Positions 1-8,389 of a stretch of DNA of 33,057 bases are shown here, piece after piece. Position 1 is the stretch's first letter. Each line of letters starts with the position of its first letter. This stretch comes from an uncultured Anaerolineae bacterium (GTDB lineage: Bacteria > Chloroflexota > Anaerolineae > Anaerolineales > Villigracilaceae): NCBI GenBank assembly GCA_903846015.1, contig CAIMZS010000063.1:1-33057 (forward strand), in the 5' to 3' direction. The position numbers and the translations under genes are program-made. Below the pieces are notes generated by a model. The model had not been told where the DNA came from. It was given only the letters and a program-made list of their open reading frames with translations, and did no database searches.

Positions 1-33
1 GGCACAACTCGCCATAACGGTTTCGCCCAATTT

Positions 34-324
34 CTAGCCAACCCCCTCCACTAACAACATCTTGGATTTTGCGTATTGGTGTCGCAAAGCCCGCGCTGGG
101 GCATATTCGGGTGAATTGAGCCAGTTACGCGCCTGTTCCATCGATGGAAACTCCAGGATGACGAGCCGGTTGGCGTGCCAGTCACCTTCCAGTGTTTCAG
201 TTGCGCCGCCCCTGGCGATATATTTACCCTCGTACAAGCCAACAGTGGCATGCGCAAGTTCTTTGTATTGCGCGTAACCTTGAGGATTGGTTACCTCAAT
301 GTCCACAATAATATAAGCAGTCAT
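34..324 (-). CDS. DUF1330 domain protein
   Basis: A 96-residue protein of the DUF1330 family (small dimeric alpha/beta proteins of the Dabb-like ferredoxin fold). The start MTAYIIVDIEVTNPQGYAQY, the central EGDW..NRLVILEFPS segment and the SPEYAPARALRH segment near the C-terminus are characteristic of the family. The length is usual. No enzymatic role is established and no catalytic residues can be assigned. An SD-like GAGGAGA lies about 7 nt before the ATG. It is the last gene of a minus-strand unit, 19 bp after the PRPP synthetase homologue, so it is probably co-transcribed with it. Family assignment is firm; function is unknown. Confidence 0.9.
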   Translation of the reverse strand: MTAYIIVDIEVTNPQGYAQYKELAHATVGLYEGKYIARGGATETLEGDWHANRLVILEFPSMEQARNWLNSPEYAPARALRHQYAKSKMLLVEGVG

Positions 325-343
325 AACGATGTCTCCTCGGGAT

Positions 344-1333
344 TTATACTTCGGGTTCCTGCCAGTACGAAAATAACCCGCCGATTGATTGTTGTGTGTA
401 ATTTCGCCAGATGGCCTCTCCGAATAACTGTGCTACGGGCAAAATGGTCATTCGGAAAGGGAGATCTTTTGCCATTTGGGGTGGCACAGTATCGGTGGTC
501 ACAATTTCAGTAATCTGTGGGATCTTTCCAAGCCGTTCCAGCGCATTCCCTGAGAAAACGCCGTGCGTGCAGATCGGGATGATTTCCTTTACACCATTCT
601 TTGCCAGTACGGAACAAATTTCTGCCACTGAGCCGCCGGTTGAAATTTCATCGTCATACACCAGTGCCCGCTCATATTTGCGCACCTGCCGTCCCAAAAA
701 ACCACTGATGCGTACCTTTGTATCTGAAACGCGCTCCTTGTTTGCTGCTATCACGGGTAGTTTGATCATCTCTGCGAAGCGAGCCGCCGGTTTGGCATGG
801 CCCATATCGGGGGATACAACCACGCTATTGCTCAGGTCTCGTTCACGGAAATATCTGGCAATCTCTGTTCGCGCAGTCAGCACATCTGTTGGAACGCTGA
901 AAAAGCCCTGTACCTGCGGAGAGTGCAAGGTCATGGTCATGACGTGGGTTGACCCTGCAGTTGCCAGCAAGTTGGCAACTAGCTTCGCAATGATCGAGAT
1001 GCGCGGCGCATCCTTTTTATCCGAACGGGCAAACGAGTAATATGGAATGATGGCATGCACGCTGCGGGCGCCGGCGCTGTGGGCAATATCGAGCATCACC
1101 AGCAGTTCAAATAAATTTTCACTGACCGGTTTTACCAATGACTGGACGATGAAGACAGTCCGTGACCGTACGCTTGCGCCCAACTGCACTTCGGTGCAGT
1201 CGTTGCTGAATCGCCGGAAATTGGACTTTTCCAACGGGATTCCCAGAAAATCAGCGATCCCTTGCGCAAAATGAGGATGTGATTGGCCTGAGAAGATGCG
1301 TACATCCTGGTTATCCAATTGATGCTCGCTCAT
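344..1333 (-). CDS. prs: ribose-phosphate pyrophosphokinase homologue (divergent)
   Basis: A 329-residue homologue of PRPP synthetase, which makes phosphoribosyl pyrophosphate from ribose-5-phosphate and ATP. Both phosphoribosyltransferase-like halves are present. TLHSPQVQGFF matches the canonical DLHAxQIQGFF and keeps the His. VVSPDMG matches VVSPDxGG, NKER matches the catalytic flexible loop (DKRR, Lys kept), and YDDEISTGGS matches the PRPP loop VDDMIDTGGT. Several usually invariant positions differ: the last Asp of the PRPP loop is Ser, FARSDKK replaces YARQDRK, and the Arg after the second Gly is lost (GHAKPA). It is either a divergent functional enzyme or a specialised paralogue. It lies 42 bp downstream of pepA and 19 bp upstream of the DUF1330 gene, as part of one unit. 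Confidence 0.88.
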   Translation of the reverse strand: MSEHQLDNQDVRIFSGQSHPHFAQGIADFLGIPLEKSNFRRFSNDCTEVQLGASVRSRTVFIVQSLVKPVSENLFELLVMLDIAHSAGARSVHAIIPYYSFARSDKKDAPRISIIAKLVANLLATAGSTHVMTMTLHSPQVQGFFSVPTDVLTARTEIARYFRERDLSNSVVVSPDMGHAKPAARFAEMIKLPVIAANKERVSDTKVRISGFLGRQVRKYERALVYDDEISTGGSVAEICSVLAKNGVKEIIPICTHGVFSGNALERLGKIPQITEIVTTDTVPPQMAKDLPFRMTILPVAQLFGEAIWRNYTQQSIGGLFSYWQEPEV

Positions 1334-1375
1334 GAATGTGTGCCTCTTGATTGTGCTGTGGTAGGTATTTTGTTT

Positions 1376-2788
1376 TCACTCCAATGAGTGAATATATTCC
1401 AGGAACAATCTTACACCAAAACCCATGCCGCCTTTTGGACAATAAGGCCGTTCTTTATCGGTATCCATCATTCCGGCAACATCCAGGTGCGCCCACGGGG
1501 TTTCATCCGTTACAAACTGTTTCAAGAACATGCCGCCGATAATCGAACCAGCTTCGCGTCCGCCGGAATTTTTGATATCGCTGTCATCGCCCTTGATTTG
1601 CTCAAAATATTCTTCATCCAGTGGCAAACGCCACAGGCGTTCATACGTTTTTTCGCCGGAAGTGAACAAGGCTTCGGCCAATTCATCATTTGTAGAGAGC
1701 ATTCCGGCCCGCACAGAACCCAGCGCAATCACCACCGCCCCGGTCAGGGTGGCAATGTCGATCATGACGCGAGGTTTGAAAGTCTGTTCGGTGTAAGCCA
1801 GCGCATCCGCCAACACCAACCTGCCCTCTGCGTCCGTGCTCAGGATTTCAATCGTTTTTCCATTCAACGCTTTTAGAATATCATCTGGTCGGTAGGCTGC
1901 GGCAGAGATCATGTTTTCGGCTGCAGCAATCACGCCCACCACCGGTGTTGCCAGCCCCAAGCGGGCTGCCGCCACTAATGTTGCGATGACCGTCATTCCG
2001 CCTGATTTGTCATACTTCATGCCTTTCATACTATCCCCGGATTTAAGCGAATACCCGCCCGTGTCCATCGTAATTGACTTCCCCACCAGGGCAACCGGTT
2101 GGCCTCCAGCGCTGCCAGTGTGTTCCAGAATGATCAGGCGGCTGGGGGTTGCGGATCCCTTGCCGACTGCCACAATTGCGCCTGCACCCATTTCCGCCAG
2201 TTGTTTGTCATCCAGTACACTGCACTTCAAACCAACCTCTGCGGCGAGTTTTTGAACCCGTTCTGCAAGCGTAACCGGGTTGATCACATTTGGCGGTTCG
2301 TGCGCCAATTCACGTGATAAATTGACCGACTCGGCAGTGATGCTGGCTTTTTGCAGGTAAGCTTGCAGATCAGCCTTGCTGACGCCGTTATTGTCATCAA
2401 TAAGCAGCGCCAATGCAGTTAGCTTATTCTCGTGCCCGGTTTTGTAGGCACCGAAACTGAATGCGCCAAGTAGCAGCCCTTCAACAAAGGCCGTGATGGC
2501 TGTTGAAGGGGGCATGCCGGTGCCCAGCAAGGTTCCCAATTCCACACCAGCCGAAGGGATGCTGTTTTTTGTTAGCCATTTTGCCAATGCCCCGCCCGCT
2601 CGGCGGATCATTTCGGCTGAGAGTTTGTTCTGCGCTCCTAATGAAAGGATCGCTTTTCCATTGATGACACGCACTTCGCCTGCATCTTTCCCTGCGCTTT
2701 CCAGGGTGGTGACTGCTGGTGCCAATGCCGGGCTGATGGTCAGACCGGAAAATTCTGTCGAAGATTGCAGTGATATGACGATGCTCAT
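1376..2788 (-). CDS. pepA: leucyl aminopeptidase, M17 family
   Basis: A 470-residue M17 cytosolic aminopeptidase, which uses two metal ions to release N-terminal amino acids from peptides as a hexamer. The metal and active-site motifs are visible: VGKSITMDTGGYSLK with catalytic Lys and Asp, MKYDKSGG with metal-binding Asp, and STDAEGRLVLADAL, the family signature. The N-terminal half (residues 1-160) is the poorly conserved macro-like domain. I chose the ATG at 2788 because TGAGG lies about 8 nt upstream. A longer in-frame start at 2914 would run back into the upstream gene. The start is 13 bp after the DUF1295 stop, which supports co-transcription. The gene name is a family-level assignment. 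Confidence 0.93.
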   Translation of the reverse strand: MSIVISLQSSTEFSGLTISPALAPAVTTLESAGKDAGEVRVINGKAILSLGAQNKLSAEMIRRAGGALAKWLTKNSIPSAGVELGTLLGTGMPPSTAITAFVEGLLLGAFSFGAYKTGHENKLTALALLIDDNNGVSKADLQAYLQKASITAESVNLSRELAHEPPNVINPVTLAERVQKLAAEVGLKCSVLDDKQLAEMGAGAIVAVGKGSATPSRLIILEHTGSAGGQPVALVGKSITMDTGGYSLKSGDSMKGMKYDKSGGMTVIATLVAAARLGLATPVVGVIAAAENMISAAAYRPDDILKALNGKTIEILSTDAEGRLVLADALAYTEQTFKPRVMIDIATLTGAVVIALGSVRAGMLSTNDELAEALFTSGEKTYERLWRLPLDEEYFEQIKGDDSDIKNSGGREAGSIIGGMFLKQFVTDETPWAHLDVAGMMDTDKERPYCPKGGMGFGVRLFLEYIHSLE

Positions 2789-2801
2789 TTCAGAAACCTC
2801 A

Positions 2802-3422
2802 TTAGAACAGGAATGGGATGAATAGTTTTGATTTGCGCTTATATTCCGCAAATTCCGGGTAGCGCGCAAGCGATTTGTCTTTTTTGAGCATATTGGGTGC
2901 CCAAAAGAACACAATAAAGAGCAGGATGATTACCAGCGGCAGCCAGTGCATGGACAGCAGCCCAAAACTGAGATAGATCAGCAGTTCGCCAAAATAATTG
3001 ATATTACGCGTCTGACTCATCAGTCCTTCGGTAATAAGGTGGTTCGGCCTGTATTTCAATTCCATATATTTCTGCATATCAGCCGAAAAATGCAGGAAAA
3101 TGCCAAGGCTGAACATGCTGGCGCAAATACCCAGCAGCCATGCCGGCGCCTGGACTGCGCCCCAAGTGATGATGAGTGGTGATACCCAGTATAAGCTCAG
3201 TGCGCCCCAGTTAACCAAACCATACCATAACGGAATTTCATGCTCCCAATGTTGGTCAGGAAAGAAACGGCTTTTCAGCACCCATAAAAATCCATATGTG
3301 CCGTGCAGCCCCAAGTATACCCAGGCAGTTTGGTTTTGCCATTGCTGGAAATAGGCTATCAGCCCCAGAATGACAAAAAATGTCAGGCCTTTGCCGATAT
3401 CGATATAACGCTTTTGCTTCAT
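2802..3422 (-). CDS. DUF1295/ICMT-like integral membrane protein
   Basis: A 206-residue, mostly hydrophobic protein with about five or six membrane helices. The C-terminal block RPNHLITEGLMSQTRNINYF, then GELL, a hydrophobic helix, and SLARYPEFAEYK is the pattern of the DUF1295 / steroid 5-alpha-reductase / isoprenylcysteine methyltransferase-like superfamily, whose cytosolic C-terminal motif binds a nucleotide cofactor. The substrate cannot be predicted. It is the first gene of the unit DUF1295-pepA-prs-DUF1330. An SD (GGAG/AAGGTG) precedes the ATG, and an intrinsic terminator of the preceding unit lies just upstream. Superfamily assignment is good; enzymatic activity is inferred only. Confidence 0.8.
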   Translation of the reverse strand: MKQKRYIDIGKGLTFFVILGLIAYFQQWQNQTAWVYLGLHGTYGFLWVLKSRFFPDQHWEHEIPLWYGLVNWGALSLYWVSPLIITWGAVQAPAWLLGICASMFSLGIFLHFSADMQKYMELKYRPNHLITEGLMSQTRNINYFGELLIYLSFGLLSMHWLPLVIILLFIVFFWAPNMLKKDKSLARYPEFAEYKRKSKLFIPFLF

Positions 3423-3460
3423 TCACCTTCTCCGGAATGATTACCATCTTACTATAAATG
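3423..3460 (-). promoter_or_regulatory. possible promoter of the DUF1295-pepA-prs-DUF1330 unit
   Basis: On the minus strand, TATAGT and TAAGAT follow an AT-rich stretch with TTTTCA about 17 bp before TAAGAT, and then comes the SD of the DUF1295 gene. The -35 match is weak. The main support is position: directly downstream of a strong terminator and directly upstream of a four-gene unit. Confidence 0.35.
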
Positions 3461-3484
3461 TATTTTGTTGAAAAGCGGCGTATG

Positions 3485-3526
3485 AAAAAAATCAACACTG
3501 CTCGGATGAAAAGCAGTGTTGATTTT
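3485..3526 (-). terminator. intrinsic terminator after the NBR1-Ig lipoprotein
   Basis: Perfect 15-bp inverted repeat (3488-3502 and 3512-3526, arm AAAATCAACACTGCT) with a 9-nt loop. On the minus strand the stem is followed by six T. It lies 30 bp beyond the stop of the lipoprotein gene. The A/T runs on both sides would also allow plus-strand termination, but no plus-strand gene enters here. Confidence 0.9.
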
Positions 3527-3555
3527 ACAGGTTTTCTACCGATATTTGCGTGTTA

Positions 3556-4239
3556 TTAAGGCTGTACTACGATTAACATGTAAATTGCTTCGCCAAAGGC
3601 GATGCCCGCCGGGTTGTAAGCCTGCCAGTAAGTCTGGTACGTCCCGGCTTCCTGTGGAGCCGTGAATGGTATTGTCAGAATGGCCTGGGTTCCAGCGCGA
3701 GCTGGGAACAGCGCCATCTCGCTGGGGGCTCCGAGCGCAGGGAATCCATTTACCAGTTTTAACCTATAGCGCCCATCCCAATCACAAGAGCCCAGGTTTT
3801 CCACGCGCCATTGTTTTTCAACGATTGCACCCGGAGAGACGATTGTGCCGTCCGGGTAATTAACGTCAGCCAGGTATTTGAATGCATCGCTGCAATTAGG
3901 CGTTGGGCTGGGTGGTTCGACGGTTGGAGTGTTCTCCACGGATGCGCTGGTGCTTTCAGGCGTTAGCGCAGCGGTTGCCGTGGCCATTCCTGCCAGGGGT
4001 GTCACCAGGGTGGCAGTGGTAGTCAGTTGAAGGGCCGTTGGTGTATTAAACGCAATGCTCACTGCTGTCGTGGGGGTGATTTTTGGGCTGGAAGGCGGAA
4101 TAAACATTGTCGGTGTTGCTGTTGGGCTGCAGGCGCCCAGGATTAATAAAAACAGGCAGCACAAAATACGCACTGCGTATTTTGTGCTGCCTGAAATTCT
4201 GCCGGTAGGTTGGTTATTCGTCTCCGCCACCGCTGTCAT
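3556..4239 (-). CDS. lipoprotein with NBR1-like Ig domain
   Basis: A 227-residue secreted lipoprotein. A hydrophobic stretch ([15 protein letters not shown]) ends in an LGAC lipobox, followed by a Thr/Pro/Ser-rich linker of about 80 residues ([17 protein letters not shown]). The C-terminal ~105 residues ([20 protein letters not shown] to the end) form a single Ig-like domain of the NBR1 'FW' type; the conserved [11 protein letters not shown] and the [12 protein letters not shown] strands are visible. The likely role is a surface or protein-binding module, by inference. The start is uncertain. ATG at 4239 overlaps the recA end by 26 nt and gives a 26-residue n-region, whereas GTG at 4173 (VRILCC) gives a typical short signal peptide but sits at the centre of a 41-bp palindrome. 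Confidence 0.82.
   Translation of the reverse strand: MTAVAETNNQPTGRISGSTKYAVRILCCLFLLILGACSPTATPTMFIPPSSPKITPTTAVSIAFNTPTALQLTTTATLVTPLAGMATATAALTPESTSASVENTPTVEPPSPTPNCSDAFKYLADVNYPDGTIVSPGAIVEKQWRVENLGSCDWDGRYRLKLVNGFPALGAPSEMALFPARAGTQAILTIPFTAPQEAGTYQTYWQAYNPAGIAFGEAIYMLIVVQP
4153..4193 (-). terminator. 41-bp palindrome: recA terminator inside lipoprotein 5' end
   Basis: Perfect 20-bp arms (4153-4172 and 4174-4193) around one base, with core AAAATACGCA-C-TGCGTATTTT. On the minus strand it begins 20 bp after the recA stop and is followed by TTTTTATTAA, so it has the form of an intrinsic terminator for recA. The same DNA encodes part of the signal peptide of the next lipoprotein. It could equally be a dispersed palindromic repeat that doubles as a terminator. 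Confidence 0.75.
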
Positions 4240-5302
4240 CACTGCCGCCGATGTCGATTGGTAGAACAAGCTCACCACCCAGAGCTTTTTTTCTGATGAT
4301 GGCTTCGATCTCGTTGGCCAGATCGGGGTTCTGTCGCAGGAATTCTTTTGAATTTTCACGTCCTTGTCCTATGCGGATATCTCCATAGGAGAAGAAGGCC
4401 CCGCGCTTGGTGATGACTTCCAGCTTGGTTGCCAGGTCAAGCATATCGCCAACTTTGGAGATACCGACGTTGAACATGATGTCAAATTCGGCCGTACGGA
4501 AGGGTGGTGCGACTTTGTTTTTGACCACTCTTACGCGGGTACGGTTGCCGATCACTTCTTCGCCCATCTTGATAGCCTGAATACGCCGCACATCCAGGCG
4601 CACAGAAGCATAGAATTTGAGCGCCTGACCGCCGGTAGTGGTTTCAGGGTTGCCAAACATCACGCCAATTTTTTGGCGCAGCTGGTTGGTGAATACCACC
4701 GTTGTCTTAGTCTGGTTGATCGCGCCTGAGAGTTTGCGCAGCGCCTGAGACATCAAACGCGCCTGCACACCCATGGTGGCATCGCCCATATCGCCTTCAA
4801 GCTCAGAACGCGGCACCAGCGCGGCGACAGAGTCAACCACTACCAGGTCAACCGCGCCTGAACGCACCAGGGTTTCGGTAATTTCGAGTGCCTGCTCTCC
4901 GGTATCCGGCTGAGAAACCAACAAATTATTGATATCTACGCCGCACTTTGCTGCGTAGGTTGGGTCCAGGGCATGTTCCATATCAATAAAGGCTGCGGTG
5001 CCGCCCATCTTTTGTGATTCTGCCACAAGATGCTGGCACAGCGTGGTTTTGCCGGATGATTCTGGGCCATAAATTTCGGTGATGCGGCCGCGCGGGATAC
5101 CGCCAACGCCCAGCGCCAGGTCGAGTGAAAGCGCGCCGGTTGGAATGGCATCAACAATCATGCTGCGGGCTTCTCCCAGCCGCATGATTGAGCCGTCGCC
5201 GTAACGTTTGATGATATCTCCTACAGCCTTATCGAGGACGGCCTTTTTGGCGTCATCCATTTGGCGGACAGCAGGTGCAAGTTCTTGTGATTTACGTGCC
5301 AT
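4214..5302 (-). CDS. recA: recombinase RecA
   Basis: A 362-residue RecA, the ATP-dependent strand-exchange protein of homologous recombination and co-protease for LexA. Walker A GPESSGKT (about residues 80-87), Walker [11 protein letters not shown], the L1/L2 region with [21 protein letters not shown], and the family signature [14 protein letters not shown] are all intact. The C-terminal tail is short, Gly-rich and acidic ([11 protein letters not shown]), as is common for RecA. GGAG sits about 7 nt before the ATG. A sigma70-like promoter with a LexA-like box lies upstream, and a palindromic terminator lies just after the stop. It is probably a single-gene SOS-controlled unit. Length and motifs are normal. 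Confidence 0.98.
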   Translation of the reverse strand: MARKSQELAPAVRQMDDAKKAVLDKAVGDIIKRYGDGSIMRLGEARSMIVDAIPTGALSLDLALGVGGIPRGRITEIYGPESSGKTTLCQHLVAESQKMGGTAAFIDMEHALDPTYAAKCGVDINNLLVSQPDTGEQALEITETLVRSGAVDLVVVDSVAALVPRSELEGDMGDATMGVQARLMSQALRKLSGAINQTKTTVVFTNQLRQKIGVMFGNPETTTGGQALKFYASVRLDVRRIQAIKMGEEVIGNRTRVRVVKNKVAPPFRTAEFDIMFNVGISKVGDMLDLATKLEVITKRGAFFSYGDIRIGQGRENSKEFLRQNPDLANEIEAIIRKKALGGELVLPIDIGGSDDSGGGDE

Positions 5303-5351
5303 TTTTTCTCTCCAGGACAGGGTAAAGGTAACGAAAGATACGATTACTCAT

Positions 5352-5379
5352 AGTGTAGCACAAATGTTCACTGCGTCAA
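5352..5379 (-). promoter_or_regulatory. recA promoter with LexA (SOS)-like box
   Basis: On the minus strand, -35 TTGACG (5374-5379), a 16-bp spacer and -10 TACACT (5352-5357). In the spacer lies GAACATTTGTGC (5358-5369), one mismatch from the Gram-positive type SOS box GAAC-N4-GTTC. A repressor bound there would block RNA polymerase, which fits known recA control. The LexA specificity of this organism is not known. Confidence 0.7.
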
Positions 5380-5423
5380 GAGGGTTTTCTCCTGGATGCA
5401 TGCTATTACATATACGCAGGGCC

Positions 5424-5502
5424 TTCCCTTAAAAAAGCTTTTCTTTGCGCCTTTGCGGTGAACCCGGGTTTGTGTATGCCCTTTTTCTTGACGAGTACAA
5501 AA
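5424..5502 (+). repeat. ~80-bp dispersed repeat, copy 1
   Basis: Shares TTAAAAAAGCTTTTCTTTGC, GTGAACCCGGGTTTGTGTAT and a TTCTTGACGA end with copies at 8284-8363 and 29756-29841. All three are in the same orientation and all are intergenic. No terminal inverted repeats or coding capacity are evident. Confidence 0.85.
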
Positions 5503-5967
5503 TCTGGCGTAATCATAAGCAAAACGCACAATGGTACCCGGTTCTGCGATAGTGCCCGTTCTAGCAGGGCCGCTTGTCTGCGTCCAATGTTTTTTTACCA
5601 CGCCAATTCCCAGAGAGCCGGAAACCGTTGAGACGAAACATGAAGAATGTGACTTATAATTGCTCCCGCCAATTCGGGAGCATGTCGTTGATATTGCATT
5701 CATCTTTTTGCCTGAAATCTGGGACTTTCCTTCTGCCAGTCTGAACATAAACGTATCAACGTATCAATGAAGCTGGTAGTTCCGACATCCTGGATAATGA
5801 TCCTGCGCAGCGGATATTTGCCAGTCTACCTCAATAAATTAAATTGCCCTGTTTGAGCAAGTCGCAAATTTTGCGCCCTGGTGGCGAATTCACATGGAAA
5901 CCCACATCCCAGAAACAAGTCAAGAAAATGTCCCGGTTTGGGCACGGGCACCGGAAAGTAGGAATAA

Positions 5968-6855
5968 GTGACGTTATCCCTGTTTATATTGACACGGATT
6001 ATTTCAAACCCGTTGTCAAATGTGTTTCAGAAAAAGTTAACCAACCTTTCGACGATTTCCCCGCTTTTCATTATATTTATCACGCACTTTTTGTTGAGCC
6101 TGGTTTGTCTGCCGATCTTCTTAATCATGCCGCCGGTATATTTGAGCGGCCAGTTCCTGGGATACATCCTGATATGTGCCGTGTTGGCTGTAACCGGGAA
6201 TACCCTGATCGTGGCGGCACTCAAATCCGCGGACCTTTCGGTCTTAGGGCCGATTAACGCCTACAAATCTATCGTCAGCCTGTTGCCCGGCATACTCATA
6301 CTCGGCGAATTCCCGACTCGTTTCGGAATTACCGGTATCCTGTTAATACTTGCCGGCAGTTTTTTTATAATGGACAAAGTCCCCAATCAGCAGCAAGCCG
6401 ATGCGTTCAGGCAGTTCTGGAAAAACCCGGGCATCCGCTTGCGTTTCGCTGCGCTGGTCGTCTCTGCAACTGAGGCGATATTTCTCAAAAAAGCAGTCCA
6501 GGCATCTTCGCCGCTGGTAGCCTTCCTTTTCTGGTGTATGCTGGGTGTGCCGGTGGCCGGGCTGGTTCTGATGGTTTGGGGCAGGCAAGCCTTGCGGGAT
6601 GATGCCGCAAGGCTTCTCCAACATCGCGTCATGCTTGTGCTTCTTGCCATCACCACAGGTCTGATGCAGGCTGCCACCTTGTTTACTTTTAATATCATGC
6701 AAGTGGGTTACTCTCTGGCGCTTTTTCAAACATCCACCATTCTGAGTGTTTTGTTCGGGTATGGTTTTTTTCAGGAGAAAAACATCCCCCGCCGGCTGGT
6801 TGGGGCCATCATCATGGTTGCCGGAGCGGCGTTGATCATCACGTTTGGCTCATAA
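5968..6855 (+). CDS. EamA/DMT-family membrane transporter
   Basis: A 295-residue polytopic protein with about ten hydrophobic helices in two halves of five, the layout of the drug/metabolite transporter (EamA) superfamily. Typical features are LGPINAYKSIVSLLPGILILGEFPTRFGITGILLILAG in the first repeat (end-of-half signature with Glu) and YSLALFQTSTILSVLFGYGFFQEKNIPRRLVGAIIMVAGAALI in the second. The start is GTG with AGTAGGA about 5 nt upstream. The substrate cannot be predicted. It lies 96 bp upstream of an MFS gene on the same strand. The family call is strong, the function generic. Confidence 0.85.
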   Translation: MTLSLFILTRIISNPLSNVFQKKLTNLSTISPLFIIFITHFLLSLVCLPIFLIMPPVYLSGQFLGYILICAVLAVTGNTLIVAALKSADLSVLGPINAYKSIVSLLPGILILGEFPTRFGITGILLILAGSFFIMDKVPNQQQADAFRQFWKNPGIRLRFAALVVSATEAIFLKKAVQASSPLVAFLFWCMLGVPVAGLVLMVWGRQALRDDAARLLQHRVMLVLLAITTGLMQAATLFTFNIMQVGYSLALFQTSTILSVLFGYGFFQEKNIPRRLVGAIIMVAGAALIITFGS

Positions 6856-6951
6856 CCCTGCCCCCCCCAGATCATCTGGGTGTCGTATTCCTTCGCTTCT
6901 GGTTGCTGACTCTCAAAATGGCGCTGTCGCCATGCATAACAGGTGTATATT

Positions 6952-8154
6952 TTGAACGAAACCATGCCTATCCAACAAAATTCCTATAAGTGGTATATCC
7001 TATTCCTGCTAGTGTTGACCAATATGTTTGTGGTGGCAATCCCAACCATGGGCATGTCGGTGCTGGCTAAAGAAATGTCGGGTGATCTAGGATTAAATCT
7101 GGTGCAGGTGGGCATCGTTTGGGGTATCGGCTCTTTGCCTGGGATTGTGACCGGGCTTCTGGGCGGCGCCATCGGAGATAAAATTGGGCCCAAACGCATC
7201 ATGATTGTTGTCAGTCTGTTGGCCGGGTTGATGGGCGCTGCTCGCGGGCTGGCTTGGGATTTTATCTCCATGTTGAGCGTCACCCTTCTATTTGGGGCGC
7301 TGATGCCCATCCTTACGATGAATGGTTTTAAAACTGCGGGCCAATGGTTTCCAGCGCGTCAGCTTGGGCTGGCCAATGGCCTGATTTCGATGGGCATGGC
7401 CCTGGGCTTTTTGCTCGGATCCCTGCTTAGCGCCACCGTCTTTTCCCCTTTATTAGGAGGCTGGCGTAACGTACTGATGGTTTATGGTCTGACTGGGGCG
7501 CTTCTCAGCATTCCCTGGTTTTTTACACGCACAATTCCGTTACAACACCACACCACCGGCAGCCAGCTTTCAATTCGCCAGGCGGTGATGCATGTTGCCA
7601 ATCAGAAAAATATCTGGCTTCTCGGTTTCACCCTTTTTGGTGTCGGAGGCTGCATTCAAGGTCTGCTTGGTTACCTGCCGCTTTACTTACGTGGTTTGGG
7701 TTGGGGAGTTCTTCAAGCCGATGGAGCCCTCTCTGCTTTTCATACCAGCAGCATGATTTTTGTCTTGCCTATCGCACTCTGGTCGGATCGGTTGGGTTCA
7801 CGCAGACGCCTGCTTTTTTTGACCGCGATCATGGTGGCGCTTGGCTCCGGTCTGCTGAGTGTTGCCAGCGGCGGCCTGATCTGGTTGGCGGTGCTCATGG
7901 CAGGCTTTGTGCGCGATGCTTTTATGGCGATCTTCCTGACAATGGTCATTGAAGTTGAAGGCATTGGCCCGGTCTATGCCGGCACGGCGACAGGTTTCAC
8001 CATGGCGATTAGCGGGATGGGTAGTTTTATTTCCCCACCGCTTGGAAACAGCCTGGCAGGCTTTTGGCCGGGAGCTCCCTTTTTAAGCTGGGCCGGGTTG
8101 GCTCTTTTTGGAATGTTTTGTCTTTCCCAGGTCAAGACTAAGCCGCAGGCCTGA
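6952..8154 (+). CDS. MFS transporter (CynX/NarK-like)
   Basis: A 400-residue permease with twelve predicted membrane helices. The MFS signature in the loop between helices 2 and 3 is visible as GGAIGDKIGPKRIM, and GQWFPARQLGLANGLISMGMALG resembles helices 4-5 of NarK/CynX-like carriers. A central hydrophilic loop (TIPLQHHTTGSQLSIRQAVM) separates the two six-helix halves. Start choice: TTG at 6952 has AGG 8 nt upstream. ATG at 6964 lies 20 nt from that SD, and GTG at 6943 overlaps it. The substrate is unknown; small organic anions are common for relatives. Confidence 0.85.
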   Translation: MNETMPIQQNSYKWYILFLLVLTNMFVVAIPTMGMSVLAKEMSGDLGLNLVQVGIVWGIGSLPGIVTGLLGGAIGDKIGPKRIMIVVSLLAGLMGAARGLAWDFISMLSVTLLFGALMPILTMNGFKTAGQWFPARQLGLANGLISMGMALGFLLGSLLSATVFSPLLGGWRNVLMVYGLTGALLSIPWFFTRTIPLQHHTTGSQLSIRQAVMHVANQKNIWLLGFTLFGVGGCIQGLLGYLPLYLRGLGWGVLQADGALSAFHTSSMIFVLPIALWSDRLGSRRRLLFLTAIMVALGSGLLSVASGGLIWLAVLMAGFVRDAFMAIFLTMVIEVEGIGPVYAGTATGFTMAISGMGSFISPPLGNSLAGFWPGAPFLSWAGLALFGMFCLSQVKTKPQA

Positions 8155-8238
8155 GCCGTGGCGATATTAACCAGCCAGCGATGACGATCAGGCATAACTT
8201 GCTTTTGACCGTTTGTACCTACCTACCGGTCGTATTCC

Positions 8239-8285
8239 GATAGTCCCGGTTCGAGCACGAGGCGATAGTCCCGGTTCCAGCACGA
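8239..8285 (+). repeat. two tandem copies of the ~22-bp GATAGTCCCGGTTCCAGC repeat
   Basis: Copies at 8239-8261 and 8264-8285, differing by one base. Further copies are at 10725-10747, 10750-10772, 10843-10864 and 28951-28974. They directly adjoin copy 2 of the ~80-bp repeat here, so the two families tend to be nested. Confidence 0.85.
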
Positions 8286-8363
8286 AAAAAAAGCTCTTCT
8301 TTGCGAACTTATGCGGCTTTGCGTGAACACGGGTTTGTGTATGCCCATTTCTTGACGAATAAA
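8284..8363 (+). repeat. ~80-bp dispersed repeat, copy 2
   Basis: Matches copies 1 and 3 across AAAAAAAAGCTCTTCTTTGCG, GCGTGAACACGGGTTTGTGT, then ATGCCCATTTCTTGACGAAT. It ends 26 bp before the beta-glucosidase start, so its TTGACG could serve as a -35 element; no good -10 is seen at the right spacing. Confidence 0.85.
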
Positions 8364-8389
8364 GATTCAATCATGGTAAGGTGAAAACG

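Larger units (their letters stand above)
5303..5967. other. 665-bp gap between recA and the EamA gene
   Basis: No convincing gene. It holds the recA promoter (5352-5379), one copy of the ~80-bp dispersed repeat (5424-5502), a degenerate copy of the 22-bp repeat near 5550-5575 (GATAGTGCCCGTTCTAGC), a small hairpin (GCTCCCG arms, 5662-5668 and 5675-5681) and a direct repeat ACGTATCA x2 (5751-5766). Open frames here lack a start with an SD or any recognisable product. Confidence 0.6.

Noticed and set aside
411..1040. Long plus-strand frame opposite the PRPP synthetase gene
   Set aside because: A shadow frame of a gene with clear family motifs; no SD and no recognisable product.
2789..2914. 42-residue N-terminal extension of the aminopeptidase
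   Set aside because: It overlaps the 3' end of the DUF1295 gene, has no SD, and the ATG at 2788 is preceded by TGAGG and fits the family length.
5368..5748. 126-residue minus-strand frame upstream of recA
   Set aside because: It runs through the recA promoter and the dispersed repeat and shows no family resemblance.
6866..6880. CCCAGAT/ATCTGGG hairpin after the EamA gene as terminator
   Set aside because: Short arms, almost no loop and no T-run follow; too weak to call.
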